Shown here: piece after piece, positions 20,977-29,544 of the stretch
Position numbering within the stretch: the first letter of the stretch is position 1
Layout of the letters: each line of letters starts with the position of its first letter
IMG/VR virus record: IMGVR_UViG_3300046313_000435
Coordinates: 1-51,616 of that record
DNA length: 51,616 nucleotides
Direction: 5' to 3' (one strand)
DNA from: a virus
Position numbers and translations under genes: made by a program
The notes under the pieces: model-generated
What the model saw: the letters and a program-made list of their open reading frames with translations, nothing else
The model's database searches: none
Told to the model about the DNA's origin: nothing

Positions 20977-21775
20977 AAGAACAATCAACGTGTCGAACTT
21001 TCGAGCACGTTTCGCACGTATGCCGAAACTGGCATACCAGCAACACTGGCGAGCCCCCCAAGCCTTTCGCGTAAAACCATCCGGGTATCTTGCTCATTGT
21101 TCCATTCCTGGTAACACACTAAGCAAGCAAGCTACCCACATCCTCCTAGGTGGTCTCTGTCCTACTGTCCGAATGACAATGCCCGACCGCTGCCTTGCAG
21201 TCTGACGACACGCTAAAACTGAGATGAACCTTTGGACTCCGCCCGTAGTCGCTAACAACCTCCTTTCTTTCATACGGTTGCGTTGTACACGAGACGCGCT
21301 TTACGACTCCCTAGAACCATTACGCCTGAGCGTGGGAGTCGCTCCCGAATTGATGCCGGACGTCATGCGGTAGTCATGTCGCTATTAGCAGTTACGCTAA
21401 GTGGCGAGCGAGTCACCACAAGGATTCCTCCCCGCGATACTCACCCCGCATCGTGCGGGCTTTCATCGACTCAACGAGCAAGCCACGATTACCGATCTCG
21501 CTCGTCCGATTCGCAATTTGGCACCATCTCTATCCGCATTTACCCCAATGCCTTACGCTACTCACCACCGAGCGTCACCGCTTGATGGCTCCAGTTCAGG
21601 GCAAGGTAACGCTCTAAAGGCCCTCCCTCTAAAGCGTCCCCTCGTCACGGTCCTTCCGTGATTCGTCCGACACTCCATCGTCGCAACAAAATCCTGCACG
21701 GCTTTTATTTTCCTTGCACCCGCCGGGCACCTCTCGATGCAAACGGGCGCGACCTAAGTTTATGTTGATAGTTAC
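20951..21775 (-). ncRNA. Large structured non-coding RNA candidate
   Basis: About 825 bases without a convincing gene. The minus strand is packed with perfect hairpins: at 21714-21742 (TTGCA/TGCAA), 21646-21660 (CACGG/CCGTG), 21445-21459 (CCCGCA/TGCGGG, 3-base loop), 21401-21419 (7 pairs), 21385-21400, 21334-21346 (GGGAG-CGA-CTCCC), 21037-21049, 21018-21037 (GTATGCC/GGCATAC) and 20989-21009, ending with the terminator at 20951. Size, phage location and terminator recall GOLLD or ROOL RNAs, but I cannot confirm a family. It may also contain oriT or an origin, since it sits between relaxase and transglycosylase genes. Confidence 0.6.
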
Positions 21776-21805
21776 GCGACACCTTGAGGATCGCACATCA
21801 AGGGG

Positions 21806-22402
21806 CTAACCGTACATCTTGGAAGCGACGGCCAGGACATTATGAGCATATAACCTACCCTCCGGCCCAAGGTCTTTGATGATGCCCTTGAGGGACTTTG
21901 CTTTATTCTTTGCGAGAAGGTTATCCACCCTCCCATAACCTTGGTTGTATGCGGTCAAAGCCAGCTCTTTGTCACCCTTGTAATAGTCGATAAGGTGCCT
22001 CAAATAAGCCGCCCCGATAAAGACATTCTGCCTGTGGTCGAATGGATTGTATCGACCACCTACGTTCAATCTCGCGTGCCACTCTCTGCCCGTCCCGTCA
22101 AGCAATTGAGATAGGCCCTTGGCCCCGACCGGACTGACCGCGTTAGGATCTTTACCGCTCTCGATTCTCACAAGTGCATGCACTAGACTTCTAGGGATGC
22201 CCTGCTTATCTGCTGCCTGGTTGATAGCGGCATCGATAATTGAAGGTGGTGCTTTCGGCTTAGTCCCCCACCCTCTCAGAAGGTCATACTTCGCCTTACC
22301 CGATGGCAGTTGCCCAACTCCAGAAACTCCAGAGTTGGGCGTCAGGAAGACGAAGCCGAGTAGTCCGGCTGCTATAAGTAAGCCGACATCCTCGGAGGCC
22401 AC
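21806..22402 (-). CDS. Membrane-anchored lytic transglycosylase
   Basis: GTG start at 22402, overlapping the upstream stop. One N-terminal membrane helix (VGLLIAAGLLGFVFL) is followed by an SLT domain: RIESGKDPNAVSPVGAKGLS with catalytic Glu81, then LNVGGRYNPFDHRQNVFIGA and LALTAYNQGYGRVD. It cuts peptidoglycan in the periplasm. Next to the relaxase operon it could play the VirB1 role of opening the wall for a transfer channel; in a phage it could also aid entry or lysis. A CCTTGA/TCAAGG hairpin follows the stop. Confidence 0.8.
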   Translation of the reverse strand: MASEDVGLLIAAGLLGFVFLTPNSGVSGVGQLPSGKAKYDLLRGWGTKPKAPPSIIDAAINQAADKQGIPRSLVHALVRIESGKDPNAVSPVGAKGLSQLLDGTGREWHARLNVGGRYNPFDHRQNVFIGAAYLRHLIDYYKGDKELALTAYNQGYGRVDNLLAKNKAKSLKGIIKDLGPEGRLYAHNVLAVASKMYG

Positions 22403-22677
22403 TATTTACCCTTCCCTTGAGCAGCAGAAGCTTTGCCGCTGCTCATTGGGTCAACGCCCATCACCTGTGATTGAAACATGATGTAGCAGGTCACGAGGCC
22501 TGAAATCATGAATACGTGAATCACCGTGGTAATTAGCCCCGATAGACTGAATATGTTGTCCTTCACTCGCGTCATCAGTGTTGGGCCATCTGACGAAAAG
22601 AGCTTCTTAGTAACTATGAAGATCAAAGCGCCTACCGCTAGGGCTCCAATCAGTTCTTGTAGTGGTATAGTTCCCAT
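22402..22677 (-). CDS. Two-helix small membrane protein, 91 aa
   Basis: ATG at 22677. Two hydrophobic segments, LIGALAVGALIFIVTK and LITTVIHVFMISGLVTCYIMF, flank a polar stretch; the C-terminus is small and basic (KASAAQGKGK). The size and two-helix layout are like pilin or holin subunits. It is coupled to the transglycosylase gene. Neither identity can be shown; I favour a membrane pore or channel component. Confidence 0.55.
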   Translation of the reverse strand: MGTIPLQELIGALAVGALIFIVTKKLFSSDGPTLMTRVKDNIFSLSGLITTVIHVFMISGLVTCYIMFQSQVMGVDPMSSGKASAAQGKGK

Positions 22678-22752
22678 AATTCTTAATCTCCAAACGTAAG
22701 GTTAGCCCACCGCGCAATTGCGGAGCAACCACGAAGTGGGCTTGTTTAGTAT

Positions 22753-23022
22753 TTACGAGCCGTTAGCCTCGTCTGCTGTTGCTGCTGGCTCTGCCTGGGG
22801 ACACCTCGAAGGCATCACATAGCAGATAATCGGCTTACCTGTCCTGTACGTTTCCTCCTTCACCTCTCTCTTGGTAACCGAACGATGCCCCACCGTGAGA
22901 TGGAACTCTCCGAGCCCGTTCTGGTCCATCAAAGCACACCCCGACGTAGTCACCATAATCAGCCCGCAAACAATCGCCAAAAGTGCGTAGTGAATGAATG
23001 TATCCTTCTCAGCTATTCTCAT
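22753..23022 (-). CDS. Small lipoprotein, 89 aa
   Basis: ATG at 23022 behind GGAGGGTTTTAAA; a longer in-frame start has no ribosome site. A signal sequence (IHYALLAIVCGLIMV) ends in the lipobox TTSGC, so Cys would be lipidated. The mature part has RTGKPIICYVMPSRCPQ with two further cysteines. The outer or inner membrane is the expected location. It is close to the transglycosylase, reminiscent of VirB7-type or spanin lipoproteins. Confidence 0.65.
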   Translation of the reverse strand: MRIAEKDTFIHYALLAIVCGLIMVTTSGCALMDQNGLGEFHLTVGHRSVTKREVKEETYRTGKPIICYVMPSRCPQAEPAATADEANGS

Positions 23023-23049
23023 TTTAAAACCCTCCAAAAACCTAATCAA

Positions 23050-23268
23050 TTAAACGTTAACTAAACCATCGTTGCGGAACTCTTCTTTCACCGCCCTCAA
23101 CTCCTCCATGAGAGCATCGAAAACCTGCATTGGCTTACACCCGCGAGCGTGCAGGTAATCCCAATGGATTCCCTGAAACGTATCGAGGTGCCGGCCCCAC
23201 ACGAGCATCGTTAGCTCGTTCATTCTCTTTTTCCACTCCTCAAGAGTGAGCTTGCTTCCCTTTTCCAT
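23050..23268 (-). CDS. 72-aa soluble helical protein, unknown
   Basis: ATG after AAGGAGGCAACG, an excellent ribosome site. Predominantly helical (LTLEEWKKRMNELTMLVWG; FDALMEELRAVKEEFRN), with no membrane segment. Lies between the lipoprotein and the 112-residue gene. Function unknown. Confidence 0.55.
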   Translation of the reverse strand: MEKGSKLTLEEWKKRMNELTMLVWGRHLDTFQGIHWDYLHARGCKPMQVFDALMEELRAVKEEFRNDGLVNV

Positions 23269-23278
23269 CGTTGCCTCC

Positions 23279-23617
23279 TTACTCGTTATTCAAAACCGCG
23301 TGACTGTAACTCTGAGAATCCCGGTCATGCGGTACCAGCTTCCAGCCCCCCACAACCGGCTTAAAGCCCTCTTTGTTCCAGGCCGGCGTATACCAATGCT
23401 CTGGCTCGTACAAGCTAACCAGGCCCACTATGCGGCCCGCAGGGGCGTATAGTGCTGGATACCTACAACCCCACTGCTCTTTCGTCACAAACGACTGAGC
23501 CTCTTTCAAGCTTTTGCCGTAGACCGCAGCCAAGAGGATGGCGGTACTGATTACCTCGTGCCGCTGCTTGTGTTCGTATGATGCGATTGCCGCTTTTTCC
23601 TGTGCAGTTAGTTTCAC
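23279..23617 (-). CDS. 112-aa protein, unknown
   Basis: GTG at 23617 with CAGGAGACAAC upstream is preferred; a frame open to 23707 has no ribosome site. Residues VKLTAQEKAAIASYEHKQRH open a helical N-terminus; the C-terminal half (YPALYAPAGRIVGLVSLYEP ... WKLVPHDRDSQSYSH) is beta-rich. No signal peptide. Family not recognised. Confidence 0.5.
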   Translation of the reverse strand: MKLTAQEKAAIASYEHKQRHEVISTAILLAAVYGKSLKEAQSFVTKEQWGCRYPALYAPAGRIVGLVSLYEPEHWYTPAWNKEGFKPVVGGWKLVPHDRDSQSYSHAVLNNE

Positions 23618-23773
23618 GTTGTCTCCTGTCGTTTGCAGTCGCTTGCTGCCTGTATATAGAGATACGTCAAAAGCATCAAAGTGCTCAAGGTATTTGTTGC
23701 AACGCAAAAGAATAGTTGTCAGTTAGGAGCTAACCGATTGAAATGACAATGCAATAGAAGGGGCTAACGCCGT

Positions 23774-24046
23774 TTATTTATCGGACAATTCGATGCTGAG
23801 GTAATCCCGAGCAAGAGAAAGCAGCCGCTTCCATTGGGTATTGATGTAATCGAGCTCCTTTGAAACCTTGCCCTCAACATTGTCGGGAAGAGTTGGGAGA
23901 GCAACGTATAGAGCAGCAATGAGCATGTTCACGGCGAGAACAACACGCTTAATGTCGCCCTCGTACTTTGTGACGTACTTCGGCAGCAACGAGGAAATGA
24001 GTTTGGAGATGAGCTTGTCTTTGAGTCCGCCGAAGAATGTTCCCAT
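23774..24046 (-). CDS. 90-aa membrane-associated protein, possible holin
   Basis: ATG at 24046. The N-terminal part (LKDKLISKLISSLLPKYV) is amphipathic and basic, followed by a hydrophobic helix VVLAVNMLIAALYVALPTLP and a charged C-terminal helix. The layout and the neighbouring lysis genes fit a holin or pinholin-like protein, but it could equally be an accessory membrane protein. Confidence 0.5.
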   Translation of the reverse strand: MGTFFGGLKDKLISKLISSLLPKYVTKYEGDIKRVVLAVNMLIAALYVALPTLPDNVEGKVSKELDYINTQWKRLLSLARDYLSIELSDK

Positions 24047-24058
24047 GGCTCTATAATG

Positions 24059-24268
24059 TCATTTCCAAATCGAGTGCACTAGTACCCCAGTACCCTGCCG
24101 GCACCACTCAAGAGGTCTGCCGGCCTCATCAACCTCGGGTTTTTCGCACACCTGGGAGGGGACTGTCTCCCAATACTCAATATCGTAGTCATCCGGCATC
24201 AATGAGCAGGAGCCCGCATGAAGTGTCAGGTAAATTAGCAAGAAAACTTTACTCGCCGACCACGCCAT
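24059..24268 (-). CDS. Small lipoprotein (possible spanin), 69 aa
   Basis: ATG at 24268, overlapping the end of the exported-protein gene. Residues WSASKVFLLIYLTLHAGSC end in a lipobox, so a lipidated protein of about 50 mature residues is expected, with CEKPEV...EWCRQG giving one possible disulphide. A short lipoprotein overlapping a lysis-region gene is typical of an o-spanin (Rz1-like), but no partner i-spanin is obvious and proline is not enriched. Confidence 0.55.
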   Translation of the reverse strand: MAWSASKVFLLIYLTLHAGSCSLMPDDYDIEYWETVPSQVCEKPEVDEAGRPLEWCRQGTGVLVHSIWK

Positions 24269-25403
24269 TTCTGAAAAATCCATACCTTAGTAGTGGACTC
24301 AGGGGCCCGAAACAAGCTCCGCCCTCATGCAGTGTAATGAACTGTGACCGGTCAAAGATCTCCATCGGTGTGAGGTTGGTACCAGTCCCGCTATAGTAAC
24401 GGTTACCACCTCCATCGAACGGACCGAAGAACCTTAGCGAGCCGACGAAGCTACCGCTCGGAAAGGAATGGATACTTACCGAGTCCCCGCGATAGGGTGT
24501 TATCCAAAGAGGCTTGTTCGCTCTGATGTCACCGATGGCTTTGTCATCAGCGAATTGCTTAAATAGTCGCGGTCGTTCAATCGCCCTGCACTCTGCCGCT
24601 TCAGGAACGATAGGCAATGGCTTGAGGTACTCAAATAAAGCTCTGAGGTGTTGCAGGCTAGGTGCTGCCCTTCTTGCGCGAGGGTCCACGAACGGCCCTG
24701 ATGCGAGCCTTAGATTTAGAGTACGCGACCAGATGAACCTAGTACAGTGAACGAAGTCCTGTAGAAATAGAGGAAGGTTAATGTCCTCAACACTATCGCC
24801 GTCTAAAGACACGTTGCATGGTGGTGGCACTCTCGCATTGATTCCATGCCGCTCTAGCTTGAAGCCCTTTGATGCGTTAACACCGCCGACTGGGTTCTCT
24901 ACGATTACCGCCCAAGGGCAAGCCTGAGCGGCTACACGAGCTTGTGCGCGAAAAGCCCTCTTAGAGAGGTTGTGCTCTAGTGTTGGTGACAATTCCAGGA
25001 CGACACTCGGGAATTGGCTGAAGAGGTCGCAATACTTCCGTACTCTAGTATCAAGATGCCGCACGAGCTTAGGATCGTTTCGCTCCCAAGCACGAGAGAA
25101 CCCCTGCTTACTGTAGCCGAAGTGTGGCTCGTATCTTCCGAGCTGACCATTCCTTAACCCCGGCCCATTGAAAAAATGCGAACGCCAGGATTTCACCCGA
25201 CCAGTAGCAAGTACCGCTCTAATCGGTCGCAGAGAGGTTCCGAACGTCCAATCAAGATTACCGCCAACAAAATCCGGTGGTATTAGCTCAACAGTATCCT
25301 TCAAGGGAAACCGTGGATGTTGCAATCCGAGAAGGTCAAGTCCAACGTCTTGAGCAAATGCCGACTGCACGAATAGGAATAGAGCCCAGAGTAGCTTACG
25401 CAT
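24249..25403 (-). CDS. Exported protein, 384 aa, unknown
   Basis: ATG at 25403 behind GAGGAG, overlapping the end of the lysozyme gene by 8 bases. Residues MRKLLWALFLFVQSAFAQ are a signal peptide cleaved before QDVG. The mature 365 residues contain cysteine- and proline-rich segments (ARVPPPCNVSLDG) and a late FFGPFDGGGNRYYSGTGTN block, but no known catalytic signature that I can identify. An exported protein of this size between lysozyme and a lipoprotein may act on the cell envelope or surface polysaccharide. Confidence 0.6.
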   Translation of the reverse strand: MRKLLWALFLFVQSAFAQDVGLDLLGLQHPRFPLKDTVELIPPDFVGGNLDWTFGTSLRPIRAVLATGRVKSWRSHFFNGPGLRNGQLGRYEPHFGYSKQGFSRAWERNDPKLVRHLDTRVRKYCDLFSQFPSVVLELSPTLEHNLSKRAFRAQARVAAQACPWAVIVENPVGGVNASKGFKLERHGINARVPPPCNVSLDGDSVEDINLPLFLQDFVHCTRFIWSRTLNLRLASGPFVDPRARRAAPSLQHLRALFEYLKPLPIVPEAAECRAIERPRLFKQFADDKAIGDIRANKPLWITPYRGDSVSIHSFPSGSFVGSLRFFGPFDGGGNRYYSGTGTNLTPMEIFDRSQFITLHEGGACFGPLSPLLRYGFFRNGVVGE

Positions 25404-25827
25404 AAGGAAACTCCTCACGACATATCATCGCAATGACCCGTTCAGATCTCTCGCCGACCTGCTTTGCATACGCCGACTTCCGTATGCCGGCCTCGACTCC
25501 TGCCCAATCTTCCCGGAGCCCACATCGAAGGGTATTACGGAAGGCGAGCATCCTTTGAAAGCCAAGATTGAACGCGAAGTTGACCCATCCCAGTCGCCGG
25601 TTATCGCTCCACTTCTCCCAGAGCCCTTTTCCGAAGATGGAGATGCAAGCCTTCTCCGCTGACTGAACATCTTCGGCGAGCATCTGATAGGCAGTAGTTT
25701 CAGTGATGCCGACATCAGAAAGATTTCGTCCTGCACCTATCGTGGTTTTCCCAGCAGTGCACAGATACGGCTTTAGCTTCAGTCCCTCATCTCTGACAAA
25801 CATCTTACGGACCTTTAGAGTGTCCAT
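25396..25827 (-). CDS. GH24 T4-type lysozyme (endolysin)
   Basis: ATG at 25827 (MDTLKVRKMF). The 143-residue protein has RDEGLKLKPYLCTAGKTTIG, where Glu14, Cys23 and Thr29 have the spacing of T4 lysozyme Glu11-Asp20-Thr26; the aspartate is replaced by Cys, a variant known in the E-8aa-(D/C)-5aa-T endolysins. The rest contains the usual WVNFAFNLG helix and R.EE end. It cleaves peptidoglycan at lysis. No signal peptide, so release needs a holin. Confidence 0.88.
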   Translation of the reverse strand: MDTLKVRKMFVRDEGLKLKPYLCTAGKTTIGAGRNLSDVGITETTAYQMLAEDVQSAEKACISIFGKGLWEKWSDNRRLGWVNFAFNLGFQRMLAFRNTLRCGLREDWAGVEAGIRKSAYAKQVGERSERVIAMICREEFPYA

Positions 25828-25828
25828 C

Positions 25829-26188
25829 CTACTTAGGGCTCTCGCCCGAGGCGTGTTGCTTTGTACTGATTTCGATTCCCAGCCAAGGAACTTTGAAGTC
25901 CATGTTGCTATTCTTGAGATCACCGAGGATGGCATAAGCGGCCCCCAAAACCAGAAAGGCTATAAAGACGGTCATCGGAACTTGATTCTTGCCGGCTGCA
26001 AGCTTGGTCACTGTATCGAGCTGCTCGAAGAACTGAGCTACCGTGGCCGTGTTGGATTCGATTCTTTTTAGAACTTCGTGATTGCCCACATGCGTAGTCT
26101 CCAGCCGAATAATGGCCGCATGAGTTTCCATCGTGAGCCTCAGCACTTCGCTCAATTGCTGCTGTTGAATCGGCGAGAGTTCGGTCAT
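25829..26188 (-). CDS. Holin-like protein (XhlA-type layout)
   Basis: The 119-residue product starts with a coiled-coil region (QQQLSEVLRLTMETHAAIIR ... VLKRIESNTATVAQFFEQLD), followed by one membrane helix (VPMTVFIAFLVLGAAYAIL) and a polar tail. Coiled coil plus one C-terminal span is the layout of XhlA-like haemolysin/holin proteins, and the stop abuts the lysozyme start (the ribosome site AGTAGG lies in the stop region). It probably controls lysozyme release. Confidence 0.68.
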   Translation of the reverse strand: MTELSPIQQQQLSEVLRLTMETHAAIIRLETTHVGNHEVLKRIESNTATVAQFFEQLDTVTKLAAGKNQVPMTVFIAFLVLGAAYAILGDLKNSNMDFKVPWLGIEISTKQHASGESPK

Positions 26189-26248
26189 GCGTTAGTCCCC
26201 TGAGTATATGGACAGGGTAACACGGCATTATAGTAGTGCGGTATTAGG

Positions 26249-26728
26249 CTATTTAAGCCCCAGGAATCGAGCGAGTGTCAAAACCTTACTACCCAATATC
26301 TTGCCGGCAGTGCCCTCGCTATAAGACCCCGGCAGTGCAGTTGCCCACGGGTCACTACCACCCCCGCCTGTGTCAACAGTAAGGCTATTGGAACTAACGA
26401 CCACGACGATTCTAACATTGTAGGCCCCGGTCGTACTGATAAATGGAGAACCACCGCCGTTAGAAAACAGGTTGCCAGTTACCGTGAGAGTGTGGTCGCT
26501 CTCGTCTGGCTTAATCACCCAACTATTCACGACAAAGAAGTAGGGACTTACCACCTGACCGCTACCTATTGAATCGCCACCGATAGTTTCGAGTGCAATC
26601 GGCCACTTAGCGTTATCGCTCAACAGGAACCACTCCTTCCACTCCTCGTAGAGGTCTTGAGCGTTGAAGGAAAAGACGCCGGCATCGACTGTAATTATTC
26701 TTGTTGCCCCGTCGAAAGTGAATGCCAT
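26249..26728 (-). CDS. Tail appendage protein, 159 aa
   Basis: Starts MAFTFDGATRIITVDAGVFS, with a Tyr/Trp-rich segment (LYEEWKEWFL) and a beta-rich middle ending in DPWATALPGSYSEGTAGKIL, a motif seen at the C-terminal end of many tail fibre and baseplate proteins. It follows the 899-residue appendage gene in the late operon. Structural role inferred from motif and context. Confidence 0.6.
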   Translation of the reverse strand: MAFTFDGATRIITVDAGVFSFNAQDLYEEWKEWFLLSDNAKWPIALETIGGDSIGSGQVVSPYFFVVNSWVIKPDESDHTLTVTGNLFSNGGGSPFISTTGAYNVRIVVVVSSNSLTVDTGGGGSDPWATALPGSYSEGTAGKILGSKVLTLARFLGLK

Positions 26729-26735
26729 AAATACT

Positions 26736-29435
26736 TTAGGGGTTTAGATATTGCCTATCTGTGAATTGTGACACAGGAATCGTCGCATCAGTAGTACCGC
26801 TATTCAGTCCCCATATATCAGCGGGCAGGAAGTTGAGGTGATTGATCATGATGTTAATCGTCGTGGAACCCTCAACATCAAAGGCAAACGAAGTGCCGCT
26901 ACTGTCCGTGCCGGCCAGCTCAACATCGTTAACCCCCGCACTGTCAGAATACACCCGCACTTCCGAATCTGTCTCAAGTCCAGTAAGGGTTATCGTCACG
27001 GTATCGAGAGGGTAGGCTACTGCATTCTGGTCACTCGATGTTGTAACGGTATCAATTCTCAGATAAGTGATTGCGTTCGTTGCGGAAGTGGTTCCTGTGA
27101 CTATTCGCACCTGCAACTTAACACCGTCAGCCGCTACAAGCCCCGACTCGAATGGTAGTTGATTGAAGACTAGAACCCCGGATACCGCCCCGGAATTAAC
27201 AACGTTTACAACTACAGTCGTTGCATTTGTAATGCTTGATACTCTTGCGTTGGTTCCAATGCCCGTTCCGAAAACATAATCACCAACTGCAACTCCGGTG
27301 GTTGAGGTCATTGTCACATTAGAAGATGCCGCTGATCCCCCCGCCCCAGTTCTCTTGTAGGCAAGATTTCGCCAAGATGCGTTGTACCCACTGCCGTCGT
27401 TCTTATCTATCTTGTAATAGATGTCGTGGTTATTGGGGTTCGTTCCCGTGAACGTTGGCTGCGTTGCCGTTGCAGGAAGAAAGCTAGTAACCCCCTGCAT
27501 GTAGTAGGGCAATGTAAAGACAATTTCATCGTTGGCCGTAGCCATGATGAGCTGTCCGGCTGAGGTGAACTTTGGCGTCCCCGCAATAACAGAATACGCC
27601 GAAGCTGATGGCTCTACCGATGTCTTCTCGTTCATATGAATGACAAGCCGGCCTGCTGTAGTAGAGGTCCAAGCATCGCAGAAGTGCGTACCGTACACCG
27701 CAGTTTGACCAGTCACAGAATTAGTAAGTCTGCACCCCTTGAACTGTCCATTCAGTACCGAGATGGCCTGAGAATCCGCACCATCACCCCAAACGCATTC
27801 GGCAAGAAATCGAGTGGTTGAATTTACCTGAGTCCCAAACAAACTTGTTCTAGTATTCTGGCAATAAACCCTTTGCACGCTAATATCGCTGCAAAGTCCA
27901 TTCTCTTGCACAAGAACGCCGGTAGCATTAGCCGACCCGCAATCGTAGGGCGATGCCGCCGTTCCGATATTGCGAACTTTAATGCCTGAGCAATTCAGGC
28001 CGATGTTTACTATCGCAGTGTAGGGGTGAACGTTTGCGAGAGAGTCGTAATTTGCAAAGCCCGAAACGGTAATGTTGCTGCAAAAGGCGGTGATATCGAA
28101 CGCAGAGACAGGTCCGACACTAGTAGTTGTCGTTCCTAGTCTGTCATAGTACTTCGTATTAGTGAGTGTCATGTCGCGAGAAGTGGTAATTAAAAACCTG
28201 CCATCTCCCGCTATGCAATCTGTCAAAGTGAAGTTCGATACACGAAGAAAGTTAAACGCTACTGGAGTTGTCGAAGCCTTTACCGCCGCTGAAATACACC
28301 TCACATTATCGAAATCAAACCCATCCATATCAGTGAATGAGCCAATAACCTGAGACGCCGACGCCATTGTTGGTCGCATGAAAATGCAATCCGTAATCGT
28401 ACCGCCAGCAAAGCAGGTACTAATCACAAGCGGAGATCCAACCGCTGCAATGTTTGTTGCCGGAAGCCCCACATGGCACTCGGTGAGCACAACAGGCGAT
28501 GCAATCTCTGAGAACGCCAGTTGCTCTAGAAATGCACAGTTGGTAAGCGAAAGAGAATAAGCTTGTCCCGCATTGATGTAAAAACCAGAACAGATAACTT
28601 TATCAATGCTGATAGCACCCGATGTTGTTGTGGTTAGATCCCACCGTGTGGCCAAGGTGGCACTCAGGCTGTTGACGGCAAATGCTGCCGTGGCCGCCGA
28701 TCCAATAATGATATTTGGGATTCTTACCTTTGCGCCCGTTGCCGGCAGATTAGCACAACTAGTACCGCCCGAAGTCGATCCGATATAAAGCACACCAGAA
28801 GCTGTGATGTGCACAACCTTCGACCTATCATCGGTAGTCGTTACCGGATAGTTTGTTGTTCCTATCTGCACACCGCAGTTAGGCCAGAACTCATAGACCC
28901 CCGAGCCGCTCGATGTTTCAATCCACACTCCAGGGTATTGGTCCGCCACTGGGAGCTGAATCGTCTGAGCCCTTGCCCCCGATATTGTATCGTCCAGCTC
29001 AAACCAATCGCCCGTCATCGATAGAGTGCCCAATCGTGGCACTGTTATCGTCGTGGCCTCTTCCCCGACAATATGAATCCAGCCCTTTTTTCCGCCGGTG
29101 GATGAATTAACTACTGCTTTCACAACAGATGAAACACTTAGGTTCTCATTGTCCTGAAAGGTCCCGGTCTTTGACCGAAGCTTAATATACCCCGCCGCAG
29201 ACGTAGCACCACCAGAAGCCGACGCCGCAACACCGTATCCAGTGAACCATCCGATAACCTCGCCAGTTGCTCCCGACGTGTCGCCGGTAAGAGTGCTGCC
29301 GGCTGCTGGAATTGTCGAGACCCCACCATCATACTTAATCCACCAGACAGTCGTGCCGTCAATAAGACACGTCCCGCCAGTGGTTGACGAGATGGTGATA
29401 TTGCCAATGACAGCAGCTTGCTGTGCCCACCTCAC
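26736..29435 (-). CDS. Large tail appendage / fibre protein, start uncertain
   Basis: A beta-rich 899-residue protein from GTG 29435 with right-handed beta-helix-like central repeats (many N/T/S/V-rich turns) and a C-terminus FTDRQYLNP that resembles the end of the 542-residue protein at 30237. The reading frame stays open and looks coding for 39 more codons upstream, through ANQTISTSRNFDDAAISGL, to position 29552, where it meets the end of the endonuclease gene; no ATG remains there. The genuine N-terminus was probably displaced by the endonuclease insertion. Probable receptor- or surface-binding tail protein. Confidence 0.72.
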   Translation of the reverse strand: MRWAQQAAVIGNITISSTTGGTCLIDGTTVWWIKYDGGVSTIPAAGSTLTGDTSGATGEVIGWFTGYGVAASASGGATSAAGYIKLRSKTGTFQDNENLSVSSVVKAVVNSSTGGKKGWIHIVGEEATTITVPRLGTLSMTGDWFELDDTISGARAQTIQLPVADQYPGVWIETSSGSGVYEFWPNCGVQIGTTNYPVTTTDDRSKVVHITASGVLYIGSTSGGTSCANLPATGAKVRIPNIIIGSAATAAFAVNSLSATLATRWDLTTTTSGAISIDKVICSGFYINAGQAYSLSLTNCAFLEQLAFSEIASPVVLTECHVGLPATNIAAVGSPLVISTCFAGGTITDCIFMRPTMASASQVIGSFTDMDGFDFDNVRCISAAVKASTTPVAFNFLRVSNFTLTDCIAGDGRFLITTSRDMTLTNTKYYDRLGTTTTSVGPVSAFDITAFCSNITVSGFANYDSLANVHPYTAIVNIGLNCSGIKVRNIGTAASPYDCGSANATGVLVQENGLCSDISVQRVYCQNTRTSLFGTQVNSTTRFLAECVWGDGADSQAISVLNGQFKGCRLTNSVTGQTAVYGTHFCDAWTSTTAGRLVIHMNEKTSVEPSASAYSVIAGTPKFTSAGQLIMATANDEIVFTLPYYMQGVTSFLPATATQPTFTGTNPNNHDIYYKIDKNDGSGYNASWRNLAYKRTGAGGSAASSNVTMTSTTGVAVGDYVFGTGIGTNARVSSITNATTVVVNVVNSGAVSGVLVFNQLPFESGLVAADGVKLQVRIVTGTTSATNAITYLRIDTVTTSSDQNAVAYPLDTVTITLTGLETDSEVRVYSDSAGVNDVELAGTDSSGTSFAFDVEGSTTINIMINHLNFLPADIWGLNSGTTDATIPVSQFTDRQYLNP

Positions 29436-29544
29436 ATCAGAGTTGATCGTGAGCGTTGCCCCGGTGTCAATCGTGATGTCCTCGCCGTTGGCTAGGCCAG
29501 AGATTGCCGCATCATCGAAATTTCTGCTGGTAGAAATCGTTTGG

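Noticed and set aside
20819-21097. Minus-strand frame of 92 codons starting MSKIPGWFYAKGLGG
   Set aside because: It crosses three perfect hairpins and the terminator and then overlaps the relaxase start in another frame; the ribosome site is weak and the C-terminal half is low-complexity. More likely chance openness in a structured RNA.
21283-21661. Two overlapping plus-strand frames of 100 and 86 codons
   Set aside because: They are opposite to the surrounding genes, have Arg/Ser/Pro-rich shadow-like composition and no ribosome site, and lie in the hairpin-dense segment.
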